Assembly (NCBI GenBank): GCA_031296405.1
Contig: JAVKKH010000003.1
Span: 89,836 to 153,835, forward strand
Length of the DNA stretch: 64,000 bases
Origin: Candidatus Tepidifontimicrobium thermophilum
GTDB taxonomy: Bacteria; Sysuimicrobiota; Sysuimicrobiia; Sysuimicrobiales; Sysuimicrobiaceae
Direction of reading: 5' to 3'
Shown here piece after piece: positions 1-8,257 of the stretch. The notes under the pieces are model-generated. The model was not told where the DNA came from and made no database searches. It saw only the letters and a program-made list of their open reading frames with translations. Each line of letters starts with the position of its first letter. Within the stretch, counting starts at the first letter, position 1. The translations under genes were made by a program, and so were the position numbers.

Positions 1-1
1 G

Positions 2-523
2 GAGGGCTACTTCGTGGTGGCGGTGGGCGACCACGGACACCCCGAGATGGTCACCCTGAAGGAAAAGCTGGGCGACCGGGTGGCGGTAGTCCACACGCCG
101 GAGGAAGCCGCCCGGCTGCGGTTGCGCGGGAAGGTGGGGGTGTTGTCCCAGACCACTCAGTCCCTGGAGAACTTCCGCCGCATCGTGGCGGACATCGTCA
201 CCCGGGTGAAGGAGACGAAGGTGATCAACACCCTGTGCCCGGCCATCACTGTCCGGCAGGAGGAGGCCCACCGCCTGGTGGAGGAGGTGGACGTGCTGCT
301 GGTGGTGGGCGGCCGGGGCAGTTCCAACACCACCCGGCTGGCGGAAATCGGCCGGCAGCGCGGGGTGGCCACCTACCACGTGGAGACCGCGGACGAACTG
401 CAGCCCTCGTGGTTTTCCCCGGACGCCAGCGTGGGCGTCATGTCCGGTGCGTCCACCCCTGACTGGATCATCGAGCAGGTTCTGCAGCGTCTGGACGAGA
501 TCCGGACCCAGCTCGGCGGTTAG
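2..523 (+). CDS. ispH: 4-hydroxy-3-methylbut-2-enyl diphosphate reductase, C-terminal part
   Basis: This is the C-terminal part of IspH, the [4Fe-4S] enzyme that makes IPP and DMAPP in the last step of the MEP isoprenoid pathway. The gene is cut by the window edge; the frame is open from base 2. Visible family features are GDHGHPE near the start, SQTTQS, NTLCPAITVRQ (with one of the cluster cysteines), VVGGRGSSNTTRL and SGASTPDW near the C-terminus. About half of the protein is present (roughly 174 residues of about 290). The der gene follows after about 105 bp in the same direction. The family assignment is secure. Confidence 0.95.
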   Translation, partial: EGYFVVAVGDHGHPEMVTLKEKLGDRVAVVHTPEEAARLRLRGKVGVLSQTTQSLENFRRIVADIVTRVKETKVINTLCPAITVRQEEAHRLVEEVDVLLVVGGRGSSNTTRLAEIGRQRGVATYHVETADELQPSWFSPDASVGVMSGASTPDWIIEQVLQRLDEIRTQLGG

Positions 524-628
524 TCCCTTTGGGTTCTGCGCCCCCCCCGCCGCAGCGCGCGGCGTACCCAGGGCTTGGAGCTCCGGGAGTGAAGCACCGT
601 CCCTCTGCTACCATCGGAACGGCCGTTC

Positions 629-1972
629 ATGAGCGCCGGCAAGCTCCCTCTCGTGGCCCTGGTGGGTCGTCCCAACGTGGGCAAGTCCGCCCTGTTCAAC
701 CGGATCGCGCGAAGACGCCTGGCCATCGTGGAGGACACACCGGGGGTGACCCGTGACCGGCTGTACACGGAGGTGGAGTGGTCCGGCCGGCGGTTCGGGC
801 TGGTGGACACCGGCGGCTACGTCCCGCGGCCCCAGGACCCGCTGACAGAACAGGTGCGGTGGCAGGCCGAGCAGGCGGTGCAGGAGGCGGACGTGGTGGT
901 CCTGGTGGTGGACGCACAGACGGGGCGGCTACCCGCAGACCACGAGGTGGCGGAGGTGTTGCGGCGGTCGGGCAAGCCCGTGGTGGTGGCGGTGAACAAA
1001 GTCGACACCCCCGGTGAGGGCGCCGCCGTGGCCGCGGAGTTCTTCGCCCTGGGGTTGGGCGACCCCCTCCCGGTGTCCGCCCTGCACGGGTTACGGGTGG
1101 GCGAGCTGCTGGACCGGGTGGTGGCGCACCTGCCGGCGCCCACGCCCGAAGAAGTGGAAGAGGAACCGGTGCGGGTGTCGGTGGTGGGCCGCCCCAACGT
1201 GGGCAAGTCCTCCCTGGTAAACGCCCTGGTGGGTTCGCCGAGGGTGGTGGTGGACGAGCGCCCCGGCACCACCCGCGACGCGGTGGACACCTACCTGCGC
1301 CACCGGGACCGGCCCTTCGTCCTGGTGGACACCGCGGGGCTGCGACGCCGCGCCCGGGTCACCGAGTCCCTGGAGTTCTACAGTGTGCGGCGGGCGGAGC
1401 AGGCCCTGGAACGGTCTCACGTGGCGATCCTGGTGGTGGACGCCTGGGAGGGTGTGACCGACCAGGACCAGCGGATCGCCCGGGAGGTCACCGAGCGGGG
1501 CAAGGCGTTGGTGGTGGCGGCCAACAAGTGGGACCTGGTGAAAGGACCCCTGGCGGAGGAGCGCGTAAAGCAGCTGTACCACGCCCTGCGGCACGTTGCG
1601 TTCGCGCCCGTGCTGTTCGTGTCCGCCAAGACCGGCCGGAACGTGGCGCGCCTGCTGGACGCGGCGCTCCGGGTGGACCGCGCCCACGCCCTGCGGGTGC
1701 CCACCGGGCCCCTGAACCGGGCGGTGGAGGCCGCGGAAGCCGCTCACCCGGCACCGGCGGACGCCCGCGGCCGGCCTCTCAAGATCTACTACGCCACGCA
1801 GGTGTCTACCCGGCCGCCCACCGTGGCCCTGTTCGTCAACCACCCGGAGGTGGCCACGGAAGCGTACCTGCGCCACCTGGAGGCCCGGCTGCGGGAGCGG
1901 TTTGACTTCGAGGGAACCCCGATCCGCTTCGTGTTGAGGGCCCGCCGGCCCCGCAGGGGGAAGATGGAGTGA
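629..1972 (+). CDS. der: Ribosome biogenesis GTPase Der (EngA)
   Basis: Der is the tandem-GTPase factor for 50S ribosomal subunit assembly in the cytoplasm. Two complete G domains are visible, each with a GRPNVGKS P-loop (about residues 14-21 and 185-192), DTPG/DTAG G3 motifs and NKVD/NKWD G4 motifs. A KH-like C-terminal domain ends in a basic tail. The 447-residue length is normal. The ATG start at 629 is the first plausible one. The stop codon overlaps the GTG start of plsY by 4 bp, so the two are probably translationally coupled. Confidence 0.97.
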   Translation: MSAGKLPLVALVGRPNVGKSALFNRIARRRLAIVEDTPGVTRDRLYTEVEWSGRRFGLVDTGGYVPRPQDPLTEQVRWQAEQAVQEADVVVLVVDAQTGRLPADHEVAEVLRRSGKPVVVAVNKVDTPGEGAAVAAEFFALGLGDPLPVSALHGLRVGELLDRVVAHLPAPTPEEVEEEPVRVSVVGRPNVGKSSLVNALVGSPRVVVDERPGTTRDAVDTYLRHRDRPFVLVDTAGLRRRARVTESLEFYSVRRAEQALERSHVAILVVDAWEGVTDQDQRIAREVTERGKALVVAANKWDLVKGPLAEERVKQLYHALRHVAFAPVLFVSAKTGRNVARLLDAALRVDRAHALRVPTGPLNRAVEAAEAAHPAPADARGRPLKIYYATQVSTRPPTVALFVNHPEVATEAYLRHLEARLRERFDFEGTPIRFVLRARRPRRGKME

Positions 1973-2571
1973 CCGCGGTCCTGCTGGTCCTGGGAGCGTA
2001 CGTGTTGGGCTCCGTCCCGACGGGCCTGTGGCTCGTGCGGTGGGTCCGGGGCGTGGACGTTCGAGAGCACGGCAGCGGGAACATCGGCACCGCCAACGTC
2101 TACCGGGTCGCCGGACCGTGGCTGGGCAGCGTGGTGCTGGTGGCGGACGTGGCCAAGGGAGCTGTGCCCGTGCTGGTCTGCCGCGGCCTGGACCTAGCGC
2201 CGGGGTGGGCGGTGGTGGCGGGCGTGGCCAGCATCGCAGGCCACAACTGGTCGGTCTTCCTGGGCTTCCGGGGCGGGAAGGGGATCGCCACCAGCTTCGG
2301 GGTGCTGGCGGCCCTGTCGCCGAAAGCGGCCGCGGTGGCGGCGGCCCTTTGGGTGACCGCGGTGGCCGTGACCCGGTACGCCTCCGTAGGGAGTGTGCTC
2401 GCCATGCTCTCAGTGCCGGTAAGCATGCTGCTGTGGAAGGAGCCCGCGGCTCACCTGGCCTTCGGCGTGGCTGCGGCGGTACTCGGCCTGGTGCGCCACC
2501 GGTCCAACCTCAGGCGCTTGGTAGAGGGGACCGAGCTGCGCATCACGGACCGGCCGAAGGCGCCACCGTGA
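1969..2571 (+). CDS. plsY: Glycerol-3-phosphate acyltransferase PlsY
   Basis: This is an integral-membrane acyl-phosphate:glycerol-3-phosphate acyltransferase, which makes lysophosphatidate, the first step of phospholipid synthesis. The family motifs GSGNIGTANVYR (about residues 36-47) and GHNWSVFLGFRGGKG (about 91-105) are intact, and hydrophobic segments cover most of the 200 residues. The GTG start overlaps the der stop (GTGA), and its own stop overlaps the next gene the same way, so der-plsY-panE-like form a coupled unit. Confidence 0.95.
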   Translation: MTAVLLVLGAYVLGSVPTGLWLVRWVRGVDVREHGSGNIGTANVYRVAGPWLGSVVLVADVAKGAVPVLVCRGLDLAPGWAVVAGVASIAGHNWSVFLGFRGGKGIATSFGVLAALSPKAAAVAAALWVTAVAVTRYASVGSVLAMLSVPVSMLLWKEPAAHLAFGVAAAVLGLVRHRSNLRRLVEGTELRITDRPKAPP

Positions 2572-3584
2572 ACGTCCTCGTCTACGGGGCCGGTGCGGTG
2601 GGGTCTTTCGTGGGCGCCGTCCTCGCGCGGGCGGGCGAGCGGGTCAGCCTGCTGGGCCGACCCGCGCACGTGCAGGCGGTGGCGCGGGACGGGCTGCACG
2701 TGGAAGGGCCCGGGGGCAGCCGCACGTGGGTGCGGATCGCGGCAGCAAGCCGTCCGGAGGAGCTGGACGGGCCTTTCGACGCGGTGGTGGTGACCGTGAA
2801 GGGCTACGACACCCACCGCGCCGCGTCCACGATCCCCCACCTTCTGGCGCCCCACGGCCGCGTGGTGTGTCTGCAGAACGGGGTCGGCCACGAGGAGGTG
2901 CTGGCAGGGCAGGTGGGCAGCGGGCGCGTGGTGGCGGGTGCGGTCACCACCAGTGTGTCCCTGGCCGCTCCGGGACGCCTGGTGCAGCACACCCGCGGCG
3001 GCGTGGTCCTGGCGCCCTGGGACGGAGCGCCCGTGGAGGACCTGGTGGACGGGCTGCGACGGGGCGGGCTCGCGGCGCGCGCCGCAGCGGACGCCCGCGG
3101 CCTCAAGTGGTCGAAACTGCTGTTGAACCTGGTGGCCAACGCCACCTGCGCGGTTCTGGACCTGCCGCCGCGGGTCATCTACGGGCACCCGGGGCTGTTT
3201 CGGGTCGAGCGCCGCATGCTCCAGGAGGCGGTGGCGGTGGGCCGTGCCCTGGGGGTCCGGTGGGTGGACCTGCCGGGGTTCCCTGTGCGCATGCTGGTGC
3301 CCACGTTGCGGTGGCCGGAGCCGGTGGCCCGGAGCGTGCTGCGGCGGGCGGTGTCCGGGGGCCGGGGAACCAAGATGCCGTCCCTGTGGCACGACCTGGC
3401 CCGGGGCCGCACGGAGGTGGCGTACTTGAACGGCGCGGTGGCCCGGTGGGGAGCCGCGGCGGGCGTTCCGACGCCGGTCAATGAGGTCCTGGCACGCCTG
3501 GTGGAGGAGCTGAGCCTGGGGCTGCGGGACCGGGAACTCTTCCGGCACCACCCGGAGGCCTTGATGCAGGCGCTGGCGCGGTAG
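2568..3584 (+). CDS. 2-dehydropantoate 2-reductase family protein
   Basis: This is an NADPH-dependent reductase of the ketopantoate reductase (PanE/ApbA) family, 338 residues from a GTG start at 2568 that overlaps the plsY stop. The N-terminal Rossmann motif is VLVYGAGAVGSFVG, followed by LLGR and LQNGVGHEE. A KWSKLLLNLVANA segment near residue 185 matches the family's substrate-binding Lys/Asn region. In pantothenate synthesis the enzyme reduces 2-dehydropantoate, but many paralogues act on other 2-oxo acids, and no other pan gene is nearby. I therefore give the family and not the symbol. Confidence 0.85.
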   Translation: MNVLVYGAGAVGSFVGAVLARAGERVSLLGRPAHVQAVARDGLHVEGPGGSRTWVRIAAASRPEELDGPFDAVVVTVKGYDTHRAASTIPHLLAPHGRVVCLQNGVGHEEVLAGQVGSGRVVAGAVTTSVSLAAPGRLVQHTRGGVVLAPWDGAPVEDLVDGLRRGGLAARAAADARGLKWSKLLLNLVANATCAVLDLPPRVIYGHPGLFRVERRMLQEAVAVGRALGVRWVDLPGFPVRMLVPTLRWPEPVARSVLRRAVSGGRGTKMPSLWHDLARGRTEVAYLNGAVARWGAAAGVPTPVNEVLARLVEELSLGLRDRELFRHHPEALMQALAR

Positions 3585-3656
3585 GCCATCAAGCCGCGCC
3601 CCACGTGGAGCGCACCACCACGCCACCCTACGCGCCGCGACGAGCCGTCGGCGGGC

Positions 3657-3678
3657 TTGTTGACAATCCAGTCAACAA
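3657..3678. promoter_or_regulatory. Palindromic operator-like site upstream of the binding-protein gene
   Basis: TTGTTGAC and GTCAACAA form a perfect 8-bp inverted repeat with a 6-bp spacer (AATCCA), 33 bp upstream of the ATG at 3711. The first part, TTGTTGACAATCC, matches a site at 14505-14517 (TTGTAGACAATCC) at 12 of 13 positions. TTGTNNACAA is the type of half-palindrome bound by FCD-class GntR regulators, and one such regulator is encoded at 12069-12746. The pairing of site and regulator is inferred. Confidence 0.6.
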
Positions 3679-3710
3679 CGTGCTAGCAAGACGGCGAGGG
3701 GGTGGTGGCG

Positions 3711-4910
3711 ATGAAGCGGCTGGAGGGGCTGGCCCTGGGGCTGGCCGTGTGCGTGCTGCTGGCGGCTGCGGGCACGGCGGCACCGGTACGGAGCCTGCGG
3801 TTGGGCGCGGTGATCCCGTTGAGCGGGGGGCTTGCGGCCAACGGGAGGTTCATCCGCGCGGGGTACGAGTTCGCGGTGGAGTACCTCAACGCCCGGGGCG
3901 GTGTGCGGTTGGGGGGCCAGCGGGTCCCCCTCGAGCTCACGGTGCTGGATGACGAGTCCGACCCCACCAAGACCGTGAGCCGCATGGAGAGCCTGGCCCA
4001 GATGGGCATCGCTGCCTACCTGGGCGGGGTCGGCAGCCACCTGCATGCCGCCGCGGCCGCGGTGGCGGAGAAGAACCAGATCCCGTACTGCGGAGTCGGC
4101 TTCGCGCTTTGGAGCATCCACCAGCGGGGCTACAAGTACCTCTTCAGCCCGTTCCCCAAGTCCCCGGAGCTGGCGGTGGAGACGTACCGCATCCTCAACG
4201 CCTACGTACCTCCGGAGCAGCGGCCGCGCCGGGTGGCCATCTTCGCGGAGCGCACGGACTGGGGCAAGGAGCAGGCGGCCCTGTGGGTCACGCGCTCCGC
4301 GGAGTTCGGCTACCAGGTGGTCTACCAGGGGGAGTACACCGTGGGCGCGCGGGACGTGAGCGACCTGATCCTGCGGGCCCGCGCCGCGGGCGCGGAGCTG
4401 GTGCTGGCGGTGCCCACCCCCGCGGACACCATCACCCTGGTGCGCCAGATGCGGGAGCTGGGCTTCACGCCCAAGGCCTTCTTCGCCCTGCGGGGCGCGG
4501 ACTCCATCGCGGTCCGGCAGGCCCTGGGCAAGGACGGGGACTTCTGGGTGTCCATGCCCGGCTGGCACCACGCGGTGAAGTACCCGGGCGTGGACGAACT
4601 GAACGCGTGGTACCAGCGCCGCTTCGGGACGCCCGCGGAGGTGGCGGTGGGCTCCGCGGTGGCGTGCGTGCAGGTCATCGCCGCGGCGGTGGAAGCGTCC
4701 CAGAGCACAGAACCCGGCAAGATCCGGGACGCGGTGGCCAGGGTGAACCTGATGACCCTGGCGGGGAGGGTGCGGTTCCGCCCGGACGGCACGAGCCCGG
4801 TCCCGGTGATCGCCCACCAGTGGCAGAACGGCCAGAGCGTGCTGATCTGGCCGCGGGAGTTCGCCACAGCGCCGTTCGCGTACCCCGCTACCCCGTTCCC
4901 GTCCCGGTAG
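3711..4910 (+). CDS. Liv-type ABC transporter substrate-binding protein (orphan)
   Basis: This is a type 1 periplasmic-binding-fold receptor of the branched-chain amino acid/amide/aromatic acid family (LivK-like), 399 residues. I chose the ATG at 3711 because AGGGGGTGG ends 5 bp upstream; a GTG at 3702 lies inside that ribosome-binding site. The N-terminus MKRLEGLALGLAVCVLLAAAGTAA looks like a Sec signal peptide. The mature start, RLGAVIPLSGGLAANG, and the DDESDPTK segment are typical of the family. No permease or ATPase gene adjoins it. Relatives of this family bind lignin-derived aromatic acids in other bacteria, and the shared operator with the LigM operon makes an aromatic ligand plausible, but this is not shown. 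Confidence 0.85.
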   Translation: MKRLEGLALGLAVCVLLAAAGTAAPVRSLRLGAVIPLSGGLAANGRFIRAGYEFAVEYLNARGGVRLGGQRVPLELTVLDDESDPTKTVSRMESLAQMGIAAYLGGVGSHLHAAAAAVAEKNQIPYCGVGFALWSIHQRGYKYLFSPFPKSPELAVETYRILNAYVPPEQRPRRVAIFAERTDWGKEQAALWVTRSAEFGYQVVYQGEYTVGARDVSDLILRARAAGAELVLAVPTPADTITLVRQMRELGFTPKAFFALRGADSIAVRQALGKDGDFWVSMPGWHHAVKYPGVDELNAWYQRRFGTPAEVAVGSAVACVQVIAAAVEASQSTEPGKIRDAVARVNLMTLAGRVRFRPDGTSPVPVIAHQWQNGQSVLIWPREFATAPFAYPATPFPSR

Positions 4911-4916
4911 CGGGCC

Positions 4917-4932
4917 GCGGGTTCGAACCCGC
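4917..4932. repeat. 16-bp perfect palindrome between the binding-protein gene and fhs
   Basis: GCGGGTTCGAACCCGC is a perfect palindrome lying just after the binding-protein stop codon. It resembles a tRNA T-arm (GGTTCGAACC), but no acceptor stem or other tRNA part is found around it. It may be an operator or half of a weak terminator; there is no T-run. Nothing else stands out in the 120 bp before fhs except its ribosome-binding site, GGAGGGG. Confidence 0.4.
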
Positions 4933-5031
4933 CAGGGCTGGGACGAGGTGGCGCCAGCCCCCGGGTGTCATATTGTGTTCGGAGACGCCGGACGGGGCCG
5001 GCCAGGACCCGTCCCAGACAGGAGGGGTCGG

Positions 5032-6675
5032 ATGCCTTCGGGGCCGCTGGCGGGTGTCGTGCGCGACCTCGGGCTGGAAGAGGACGAGGTCATTCCCTAC
5101 GGACGGGACAAAGCCAAGGTGGTGGTGGACGCCCTACACCGCAGGCAGGGCCAGCGCGACGGCGCGCTGGTCCTGGTGACCGGCATCAACCCCACGTCCG
5201 CGGGAGAAGGGAAGACCACCACCGCCATCGGGCTTGCGGACGGACTGCGCCGGCTTCGACGCCGCGCCGCGGTGGCCATCCGCGAGCCGTCCATGGGGCC
5301 GTGCTTCGGGGTCAAGGGAGGTGGCACGGGAGGCGGCCGTGCCCAGGTCGTCCCCGCGGAGGACATCAACCTGCACTTCACCGGCGACCTCCACGCGGTG
5401 GCCGCGGCCCACAACCTCGTCGCTTCGGTGGTGGACAACGCCCTGTTCCACCGGACGGTCCCGGAGCTACGTCCTGAGAACGTGTTGTGGCGCCGGGTAC
5501 TGGACACCAACGACAGGGCCCTGCGTCAGGTGGTGGTGGGCCTGGGCGGAGGTGCGCACGGAGTGGCGCGGGAGACCGGCTTCGACATCACCGCGGCCTC
5601 CGAGGTCATGGCGGTGCTGTGCCTGGCGGAGGACCGCACAGACCTGAAGCGGCGGCTGAGCCGGATGGTGGTGGGGGAGCGGGAGGACGGCAGCCCGGTG
5701 ACGGTGGCGGATCTGGGAGTCGCGGGTGCCGCCGCCGCGTTGCTCAGAGACGCGATCCACCCCAACCTGGTGCGGACTCTGGAGGGGACCCCGGCCTTCG
5801 TGCACGGCGGGCCCTTTGGGAACATCGCACACGGCTGCAGCAGCCTCCTGGCCACCAGGCTGGCGCTGAAGTGCGCGGAGGTGGTGGTCACCGAGGCGGG
5901 GTTCGGTACCGAGCTCGGGGCGGAGAAGTTCGTGCACATTAAGTGCCGCACGGGACGGCTACGGCCCTCCGTGGCAGTCGTGGTGGCGTCTGTGAGGGCG
6001 CTGCGGGTCCACGGCGGTGCCGGGAAACAGGCGGAGGAGCCCGACCCGGCCGCGGTGGAGCGGGGGCTGGCAAACCTGGACAAGCACTTGGAGAACGTGC
6101 GCCACCTGGGCATGCAGCCCGTGGTGGCCCTGAACGCCTTTGCCGCCGACTCGCGGGACGAGGTGAGGGCCGTGCTCAGGCACTGCCAGGACCTCGGGGT
6201 CCCCGCGGCCCACTTCCGGGGCTGGGAGCTGGGGAGCGAAGGTGCCCTGGAGCTGGCGGAGGTGGTGGACGAGCTGGTCCGCAATCGCCCCGAACCCACC
6301 GAGCCCCGTTACCTGTACGAACCCGCGTGGCCCCTGGCCCGGAAGCTGGAAGCGGTCGCCACCACCCTCTACGGGGCCGAGGGCGTAGACCTGTCCCCCC
6401 GTGCCCGGGCCAGGCTGGCGCGGTACGAGGAGCTGGGTTACGGCGAGCTGGCGGTGTGCGTGGCCAAGACTCAGTACTCCCTGTCCGACGACCCAGGCAG
6501 GCTGGGCCGGCCGCAAGGTTTCCGGGTCACGGTGCGGGACGCCCGCTTGGCCGCGGGGGCGGGCTTCGTGGTGGTGTACACGGGCGACGTGCTGACCATG
6601 CCGGGGCTGCCCAGGCACCCGGCGGCGGAGCGGCTGGACGTGGATCCCACGGGGCGCGTGGTGGGGCTTACGTAG
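5032..6675 (+). CDS. fhs: Formate--tetrahydrofolate ligase
   Basis: Fhs catalyses the ATP-dependent, reversible conversion of formate and THF to 10-formyl-THF. The 547-residue length is normal. The nucleotide-binding segment GINPTSAGEGKTTT lies near residue 54, followed by REPSMGPCFGVKGG and, toward the middle, VVTEAGFGTELGAEKF. The ATG at 5032 follows GGAGGGGTCGG. The gene runs convergent with the metF-like gene, and their ends overlap by 8 bp. Beside a LigM-type O-demethylase and MetF, the enzyme could run toward formate and ATP to dispose of methyl carbon, as ligH/metF/ligM do in Sphingobium. It also serves purine and formyl-Met synthesis, so a dedicated role is inferred. Confidence 0.97.
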   Translation: MPSGPLAGVVRDLGLEEDEVIPYGRDKAKVVVDALHRRQGQRDGALVLVTGINPTSAGEGKTTTAIGLADGLRRLRRRAAVAIREPSMGPCFGVKGGGTGGGRAQVVPAEDINLHFTGDLHAVAAAHNLVASVVDNALFHRTVPELRPENVLWRRVLDTNDRALRQVVVGLGGGAHGVARETGFDITAASEVMAVLCLAEDRTDLKRRLSRMVVGEREDGSPVTVADLGVAGAAAALLRDAIHPNLVRTLEGTPAFVHGGPFGNIAHGCSSLLATRLALKCAEVVVTEAGFGTELGAEKFVHIKCRTGRLRPSVAVVVASVRALRVHGGAGKQAEEPDPAAVERGLANLDKHLENVRHLGMQPVVALNAFAADSRDEVRAVLRHCQDLGVPAAHFRGWELGSEGALELAEVVDELVRNRPEPTEPRYLYEPAWPLARKLEAVATTLYGAEGVDLSPRARARLARYEELGYGELAVCVAKTQYSLSDDPGRLGRPQGFRVTVRDARLAAGAGFVVVYTGDVLTMPGLPRHPAAERLDVDPTGRVVGLT

Positions 6676-8257
6676 CCACCTCCGACAGCTCCGCCTCCCG
6701 GGCGGATGGAGAGCTGGTCGGGGCGGGCAACACTTCGGTCCGTGCTCCGTGCCCGCGGTAGTGAAGCAGCCAGGAACACTGGCCGCGCGCGGCGTCGGGC
6801 ACCGGCGCCACCCAGGTGCTTTCCCAGGTCTCCAGCTCGCCCGTGTACCTGGCCAGCCGGTAAATCCGGGCGTGGATGCACTCCCGGTCGCCGAACTCGC
6901 AGGTGTTGCCGTCCGTGCCCCCGCAGGGACCGTTGGCCAGCCCCTTCGGGCAGGTCTCCGGGCACACGAAGAAGGTGTGGGGCAGCCTGCAGGTGCCGCA
7001 GAGCTGGCACCCGAGCCAAGGCCCCTTGATGGCGCCTTCCGCCCGCGTGAGGAATCGTCCCACGGGGCCGGCGGGGTCCACGCGCCGAAGGACACCTCCG
7101 AGGGCCTGCGACGCAGGTGAGGCGGGGTCGAACACCCACCGGTCCACAGCCCCGAGGATGCGGAAGCCCCTCAGCTCCGACGCGGAAGGTAAGGCCCCAC
7201 CCTCGGCCGGTCCGTCCAGGTAGTACGCGCCCTCGGGCGTTAGCTGCACCGGCCGGCCGTCCGGGTGCTGCATCGCCGCCTCCCAGGCTGCCTGCCAGGT
7301 AGCGAGGTCGGGGCACGTCTCCGCCAGGTCCTCCACCGTCTGAAGGAGCTCCTCGAGGGTACGTGGGGTGTGCACGCCGCAGAGGTGGGCGCCACTCAGT
7401 CCCAGCCGCATCGCTCCGACCACCTGCAGGGCTGCGCGTCGGATCGCCTGTCGCCTCCCGTGGTCGGCAGACTGGGCCTCCGACTCCAGGCATCGGAGGA
7501 GGTCGGGGGGCACGTACACCCCGGGCAGGGAGCTACCCTGCAGCAGCCGTGCGGCCACCCTGGGAGTGAGGAGCCACACCGTGGCCAACACCGGAGCACG
7601 GAAGCCCCTGGCGCCTAGCCACCGGACCACCTCCGCCAGCTTGCGGGGGTCCCAGCCGATCTGCGTCATGAGGAAGTCCGCACCGGCCCGCAGCTTCTTC
7701 GCGGCCTTCACGTACTGGCCCCAGAGGGCTTCCTCCCGGTACTTGAAGGGGTTGACGGCAGCGGCCAGGAGCGAGTTGGGGAGGCGTTGCCGCGCGATGC
7801 GGAGGGCGTCCACGGAGTCCAGGTAGCGGTCCGCCCCTGCAGGAGCAGCCTCCCGTAGGGCGTCGCCCGTGAGGAGGAGGAAGCTGGACAGCCCCCAGCT
7901 GCGGGCGCGGTCCAGGTCAGCCTCTAGATCCCGAACCGTGCGCCCCTTACCTGCCCAGTGGACCAGGGGTACCGACCCGGTCGCTTCCACCACTTGCGCC
8001 GCCACGAGGACCGGGTCGTGGTCCCGGTCGGTGCGCACCCGGTCTGAGACCGTAAGCGCATCCACCCGTCCATCCTGTTCCAGCCAGCGGGCGAGGCCCA
8101 GGACCTCGGCGAGCACGTGCTCGAAGGGTTTGGAGCCCACTAGCGGCGGCGACTCCACGGTGAGCGCGAAGGCTCCCCGCTGGAGCCGCTCCGCCAGGCG
8201 GTTCCGGTACCCCGTCTGCGGCTGGCGGCGGGGGGAGGAGGACCCGGAAGGGCCCAT
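6668..8257 (-). CDS. Methylenetetrahydrofolate reductase with cysteine-rich MTHFR_C domain
   Basis: A 529-residue protein whose N-terminal TIM barrel (about residues 20-320) is of the MetF type, with the TVESPP start motif and an NPFKYREEALWGQYVKA segment. Its last ~130 residues carry a cysteine-rich domain (LGCQLCGTCRLP, CPETCPKG, GPCGGT, C-x-F-GDREC) of the MTHFR_C/MetV kind. It would interconvert 5-methyl-THF and 5,10-methylene-THF. The start ATG overlaps the stop of the LigM-like gene (ATGA), so it is the last gene of that operon. Here it probably oxidises methyl-THF released by O-demethylation. The fusion of both domains in one chain is known from anaerobes and acidobacteria. The electron carrier is unknown. 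Confidence 0.88.
   Translation of the reverse strand: MGPSGSSSPRRQPQTGYRNRLAERLQRGAFALTVESPPLVGSKPFEHVLAEVLGLARWLEQDGRVDALTVSDRVRTDRDHDPVLVAAQVVEATGSVPLVHWAGKGRTVRDLEADLDRARSWGLSSFLLLTGDALREAAPAGADRYLDSVDALRIARQRLPNSLLAAAVNPFKYREEALWGQYVKAAKKLRAGADFLMTQIGWDPRKLAEVVRWLGARGFRAPVLATVWLLTPRVAARLLQGSSLPGVYVPPDLLRCLESEAQSADHGRRQAIRRAALQVVGAMRLGLSGAHLCGVHTPRTLEELLQTVEDLAETCPDLATWQAAWEAAMQHPDGRPVQLTPEGAYYLDGPAEGGALPSASELRGFRILGAVDRWVFDPASPASQALGGVLRRVDPAGPVGRFLTRAEGAIKGPWLGCQLCGTCRLPHTFFVCPETCPKGLANGPCGGTDGNTCEFGDRECIHARIYRLARYTGELETWESTWVAPVPDAARGQCSWLLHYRGHGARTEVLPAPTSSPSAREAELSEVAT

Noticed and set aside
4911..4960. A tRNA around the GGTTCGAACC palindrome
   Set aside because: No acceptor, D or anticodon stems can be formed on either strand.
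5032..8257. Part of a Wood-Ljungdahl pathway
   Set aside because: Only Fhs and MetF are present, without methyltransferase, corrinoid protein or CO dehydrogenase genes; the LigM neighbour explains them better.
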